Positions 58,796 through 64,000 of a stretch of 64,000 bases of DNA are shown here, one piece after another. The DNA comes from Spinellus fusiger. Taxonomy: Eukaryota > Mucoromycota > Mucoromycetes > Mucorales > Phycomycetaceae. Within the stretch, counting starts at the first letter, position 1, and every line of letters begins with the position of its first letter. The DNA lies in NCBI GenBank assembly GCA_025094145.1, contig JALLLS010000002.1, forward strand, positions 992,001 through 1,056,000, in the 5' to 3' direction. The notes under the pieces were generated by a model. It searched no databases and had not been told where the DNA came from. It worked only from the letters and a program-made list of their open reading frames with translations. Both the position numbers and the translations under genes were made by a program.

Positions 58796-61700
58796 ATGAC
58801 TACCATACAAATCGATGCAAAAAGGTTTCATAGACGGGCAAGGTTCTTGATCTCGCAATGGAAGGTAATATATTGAGGTTATTTTCTTTCATAAGAAAAA
58901 AAAAGAACTAGTGTCTTCTCTGTAAATAAAAGCCATGTCGCATGACATATCATTGTATATAAATTAAACAAACACTGACTCTTTTGTTGAACACTAGAGC
59001 CCTACAAACTCTGAGCTATTCCAAGACACAGATGCTGTTCTTTTGTTGGTGGGAGACGATGATTATGAGAACCCTTATCGCAAATCGGTTACTGCACAGG
59101 TAAGTGGCGGAAATTGCTACAGTGTGACCGACAGTGCCTGTATCTTTAGACTTGGCTTTTGGGATTTCCTATTTTCCAGTCTTTAATTCTGTTGACTCCA
59201 GACAAGATTATATTTGTGTGTAGCACAAAAAAGGGCAAGTGAATATATATGGAGAGAGAGAGATCATGAATCATCAGAAAACAATAACTTACCTGGCTAT
59301 GGGATATTCATAGGAGATGTAATTGAGACCATCAAACAAGGAGAAAAACAAGTGCCTATCGAGATTATTAGACGTGGAAAAAATACTCAAGAGAATGTTC
59401 AGCTGTACATGCCACTCATTGAAGAATTGAACAAAGTCGGTGACAAAATAACTACACTACTAAACATAGTCACTGACAAGATTTCACCATTCTACTTATA
59501 GAAACGTGTGGGTGTTGTAGCAAAAGATAACTTCAAGGGAAAGAATGTCGATGAATGGACAAAGGCACTCGAGACTTCAGGAAAAAAGTTCGAGACAATT
59601 GATATTGGTACAGCCATTTCTGCATGTTTGGCTGTTAAAGATGAAGAAGAAGTGGTAGGAATCTATTGACGTTGCTAGAACATGCATTTATATTAACATC
59701 ACTACTACAGAGAACAATGCGAACTGCTGCTAAACTAAGCTCCAACGTAATGAAGTATTATTTTATGGATGAGATGGCAACTATTGTCGATGAGGAAAAG
59801 TCAGTGACGCATGAAAAACTCTCAACACAAACAGAAGATGTCTTGGATGATCCAAAGATGACCAAAGTTCTTCGTATACCCTCCGAGGTAAGTAAGAATA
59901 GAGTAAGGTGTGAATTTAATGGTAAATGTATTGATTTACCCAATTCATCCAAGGTGGAGAACAAGGATGACCTTGACTGGTGCTATAGTCCCATCATCCA
60001 AAGTGGTGGATCCTATGATCTTAGATCATCAGCAGTCTCCAACTCAGACACACTTCATCCAGGTGTCATTATCTGTTCACTTGCTATACGCTACAAGTTT
60101 TACTGCTCCAATATTGGAAGAACCTTCTTGATTGACCCTAGCAAAACTCAAGAAAAAAATTACGAGTTCTTGGTAGATCTACAGAGTCGTGTCATGGACA
60201 GTATCAGAGAGGGCACGAAAATTAAAGATATATACCAAAAGGCCTTGACTTATATTCGAACCAAACGACCTGACCTTGAGAAGCACTTTACAAAAAATGT
60301 TGGTTTTGGAATGGGTATCGAGTTTCGTGAAGCAAGTTATGTCTTGACTGGAAAAAACGTCAGAGAACTGAAAAACGGCATGGTACTTAACCTTTCTATG
60401 GGTTTCTCTGACCTCGAGAACCCCAAACCTTCTGACGAGCGTAACAAAACATACTCTCTTCTTCTTATTGATACAATTCGAGTCACCAACGATGCTCCTA
60501 TTGTTTTGACAGACTGCAGCAAAAGATTGAATGAGGTTTCTTACTTTTTTAAAGATGAGGGAGGCGAAACAGAAGATGTAGAAAGCACACAGAAGGCTAC
60601 ACCCTCAAAGAAAGAAGCAGGCTCCAAGACAGCCATTCTAAGAAGCAAGTTTAGAAGTGAGGAACAAGAAGAAGAATCTCGTGAACAAAAGAGAAAAGAG
60701 CACCAAAAGCAACTATTTGCTCAAAAGTTAGCAGATGGTCTTGCTAAATTCTCAGAGACAGCAGAGAATGACAATAATGAGAACAAATCTGTCTTCAAGA
60801 AGTTTGAGAGTTACCGATCAGAAGCTAAACTTCCTCGAGAAGTGAGAGATTTAAGAGTAAGTTTACTCGTGTATATACTTAGGTTAGGAAGGGATATTCC
60901 AAAGAATCAGTATTTCTTATAGCACTGTTGCTTTTGTAGATTGTAGTGGATAAAAAAAGTGAATCTATTATTCTTCCTATATATGGCATGGCAGTTCCCT
61001 TCCACATCTCTACACTGAAGAACGCAAGCAAGAGTGATGAAGGAGACTTTGTTATGCTTCGTCTCAATCTTCTGACTCCAGGCCAGGCTGGTAGTAAAAA
61101 AGAAGATATGGTAAGCATATGACATGCTATAGATAGATAAATAGATAATATAATAACAAGATGTATGGATAGCCATTTGATGATGCCAATGCCACTTTTG
61201 TACGAGCCTTAACTTTCAGAAGTGCCAATACGGGTCGTATGGCTGAAATCTTCCGTAGCATTACTGAATTAAAGAAGGATGCTTCAAAGAAAGAAGCTGA
61301 AAGAAAGGAAATGGCTGATGTAGTTGAACAAGATAACCTTATTCAAGTAAAAGGCCGTCGTCCTCTTCGACTACCAGATGTTCATGTTCGTCCTTCAGTG
61401 GAGGCAAAGCGATTGCCTGGTGAATTAGAGATTCATACTAACGGTCTTCGATATCAATCCATTCGATCAGATAATTCATTCAGTAAGAACACAGTGTGGT
61501 TATCTATCCATCTATATCCATACATACGCTAATTTCTCTCAAGACGTCCTGTTTAGCAATGTGAAGCATTTGTTTTTCCAGCCCTGTGACAATGAACTTT
61601 TAGTTCTTATTCATATTCACTTTAAAAATCCTGTATTGATTGGGAAAAAAAAGACTAAGGTGAGTTTATTATTTACTTATTAGTAGTGTTACTTATTGTC

Positions 61701-62889
61701 TATCTTCTAGGACATTCAATTCTACCGTGAAGCATCGGACATGCAGTTTGATGAGACTGGCAATAAACGAAGAAGACAAATGTATGGTGACGAAGATGAG
61801 TTAGAATCCGAACAGGAAGAAAGAAGAAGACGTGCAAATCTTAACCGTGAATTCAAAACATTTACTGAGAAAATCGCAGAAGCAGTAAGTACTACTGCAT
61901 ATAGGAAAAGACTGGGCTACTTACACATTTATCTGAAAACAGAGTGACACTCGTATTGAAGTAGATATCCCCTTCAGAGAACTTGGCTTTCAGGGCGTCC
62001 CTTTCCGATCTAATGTGCTTTTACAGCCTACAACAGATTGTCTTGTTCACCTGTCAGATCCTCCTTACTTGGTTGTTACTTTGAGTGATATTGAAATTGC
62101 TCACTTGGAGCGTGTTCAATTCGGTTTAAAGAACTTTGACATGGTCTTTGTGTTCAAGGATTTCCACCGCGCACCCATTCATATTAATACTATCCCAATG
62201 TCACAATTGGATAATGTTAAAGATTGGCTCGAGTAAGTTCTGTTATTAGGTAGTATATGTTCTTCAAACTAACAGTATATTATCTCTATAGCTCTGTTGA
62301 AGTTGCATTTACAGAAGGACCTGTCAACTTGAACTGGGGTATGATCATGAAAACAGTCAATGAAGATCCTGCTGAATTCTACAAAAACGGTGGCTGGAAC
62401 TTCTTGGGAGGTGGAAGTGATGTATGTCTTGTAGTGTGTATGTCTTATGTTTAATCCTGTGTTTTTGTTGATTTAGGATGACAACTCAGGCAATGACTCT
62501 GATACAGCAAGTGAATTTGAGATAAGTTCAGAAGAACTTGAAGAAAGTTCAAGTGAAGATGAGAGTGAATTCGGATCCAATGCTTCCGAAGATTCAGAAG
62601 AAGAAGAAGAATTGTCTGACTCGGGTGATGGTAGGCTTTGTTACTATTACTATTGTTATTGTTGTTATTTTTGAACTATCTAGCTTGCTTTAGTATAGCG
62701 AATCTAACAATACAATGTTCTTATAGATTGGGATGAGTTGGAAGAGAAGGCACGAAAAGGTATGTGATATGGATTAGTACATGTAACATAGCTCATTTAT
62801 TTTGTCTTTTTAAAACTATAGCTGATGAGAGAAAACTTAAGCGAGTGGGTGAATTTGAAGAAATGCCCAGAAAGAAGGCACGGCAGTGA
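58796..62889 (+). CDS. SPT16: FACT complex histone chaperone subunit
   Basis: Spt16 with Pob3/SSRP1 forms FACT, which handles H2A-H2B during transcription and replication. The model gives about 1,018 residues in 15-16 exons, close to the usual 1,030-1,050. The N-terminal peptidase-like domain includes [14 protein letters not shown] and [14 protein letters not shown] [17 protein letters not shown]; the linker is Glu/Lys-rich; the middle domain has RFRSEEQ..., [24 protein letters not shown]-like [12 protein letters not shown] and [18 protein letters not shown] [15 protein letters not shown]; the tail is acidic Ser/Glu-rich and ends [11 protein letters not shown] and PRKKARQ. Exons: 58796-58864, 58998-59099, 59150-59234, 59314-59435, 59502-59654, 59711-60856, 60940-61110, 61173-61482, 61544-61659, 61711-61884, 61943-62232, 62292-62421, 62477-62630, 62727-62759, 62822-62889. 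A 66-nt in-frame intron (59888-59953) probably splits the sixth. The third intron uses a GC donor; the fourth donor (gtcggt) is weak. Confidence 0.94.
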
Positions 62890-64000
62890 AGAAAGAAATG
62901 GAAAGGGCCCTGACGGTTTATTTGACTTGAAAACCAAAGTCTCTTGGCTCTATATCGAAACACACAGGCTTTTTTTGAGAACAATCTTCAAAGAGTACCT
63001 AAAATATATTATGGATAAATGGTTAAAAATGTGTAAATATAAGTTAGACTGTTGATGAATACAAAATATCAAATTACCCTTTTCTTCTGAACTGATAGAG
63101 TGTAGGTGTACTACTTGTATTATATGAGAAAGATAGAAAAAATTTAGCGTGTATTATTTTAAATTAATACTAGTAGCCACTTAGTCCACTGTGAGCCATG
63201 ACTGTTAGCACTTTGTGCTCATAACTCAAGCCAATGCTTATCAGAGTTATATTTTTACAGTTGATGTAAACAGTATGTTAGTGTTGGTATTTTATTTTGG
63301 ATTAAACATAATAATAATAATAATAATAAAGATATATAGACTGAGAACTAAAGTACTTTTATGTAAACAATATCAGTAGTAGATCTACTTTTTCTTCCCG
63401 GTATTCGTGAGTTCTGGGAATCCAAAAGAATCTTAATCCTACTTGTGACAGTTTTTTTTTTTTTTACAATTTGCTAACTGTTAGTTTCCCTTTTTTTTAG
63501 TGTATAAGACCTAAAGTAACAGCATAATGTACACTGCTTAGTATATCTCTTCTCAGCGTGTTTTGGTTATGCCGTATTAAATTCAAGCAACTTTGCTTAA
63601 TGTTAACATACATGTCTACTCTGTATTGATGAAAGGGCTTTCCAAATAAATACAAGTGATTGGAGTAATTTCTGTAAATCGATCTGAAGCAGTAGTGTTT
63701 TATTGTGCTTATTTTGACACCTTGGTAATTGACTGAACATGTATTTTTATTCCAACCTAACTGTCCTATAGGGGAAAAAAGTATGTAGCTCATAGGATTG
63801 TATGACTGGTTTGTCTCACTCATTATTTACAGTAAGCTGCCATTTCTTGGTCATATCACAATGTCTCTACTTTCTGTTTGGTATCTATCATTATTTGGAC
63901 AGTTACAATGACTTTTGTGCAAATGACCATACTTGCAACAACTTGTACATTGAATATTGTGATTTTCTGTCTCAGCTTATTGTATGCCGTTGTTAATTCC
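62890..64000. other. Region downstream of SPT16, no gene recognised
   Basis: AT-rich, with an aat microsatellite near 63309-63330 and poly-T runs near 63451-63500. The short open frames on both strands lack protein-like composition. It may hold the SPT16 3' UTR and terminator; the next gene is outside the window. Confidence 0.5.

Overview
The window is eukaryotic nuclear DNA from a filamentous fungus, most probably an early-diverging Mucoromycota species of Mucorales type. The evidence is an AT-rich background, many short GT-AG introns (about 40-120 nt), a rhizopuspepsin-like aspartic protease, a Skt5/Chs4-like Sel1-repeat protein, and abundant Tc1/mariner and LINE debris. This assignment is inferred from gene content; no rRNA or other marker is present.

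Host genes, left to right: the 3' end of a MOB4/phocein-like gene (1-433); a bHLH transcription factor (656-1695); a long AT-rich spacer; a Skt5/Chs4-like chitin synthase activator with a C-terminal CaaX box (5763-8838); a multi-exon membrane-protein locus with a long Ser/Thr-rich basic tail (10345-13219, splicing unresolved); a 3-hydroxyisobutyrate dehydrogenase-family gene (26004-26988); REV3, the catalytic subunit of DNA polymerase zeta, in about 21 exons (29228-36037); the mitochondrial ATP synthase epsilon subunit, convergent with REV3 (36275-36555, minus); a secreted pepsin-like protease (56722-58070); and SPT16 of the FACT histone chaperone (58796-62889). These are unrelated housekeeping or secreted functions and do not form a pathway cluster.

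Two stretches (about 16.9-28.9 kb and 37.9-51.8 kb) are transposon graveyards. I see at least six Tc1/mariner-type lineages; a 4.26-kb element with TIR motif CACCCAAAGATTT, a decayed fungal transposase on its minus strand and an internally deleted 1.2-kb derivative; one LINE family represented by five 3' ends plus an ORF1-only derivative; a second LINE lineage recognised by its zf-RVT domain; and a perfect 201-bp inverted repeat enclosing 2.09 kb. Two near-identical inverted copies of one dead Tc1-like element bracket REV3 and ATP15 at about 28 and 51 kb.

The most interesting observations are: the last four codons and stop of the 3-hydroxyisobutyrate dehydrogenase gene lie inside the terminal inverted repeat of a Tc1-like element; the perfect 201-bp inverted repeat; the LINE ORF1 joined directly to its own 3' UTR; the inverted dead transposon pair; and the tail of the membrane protein, which carries a repeated basic-amphipathic motif. 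I found no CRISPR array, operon, tRNA or rRNA that I could support.
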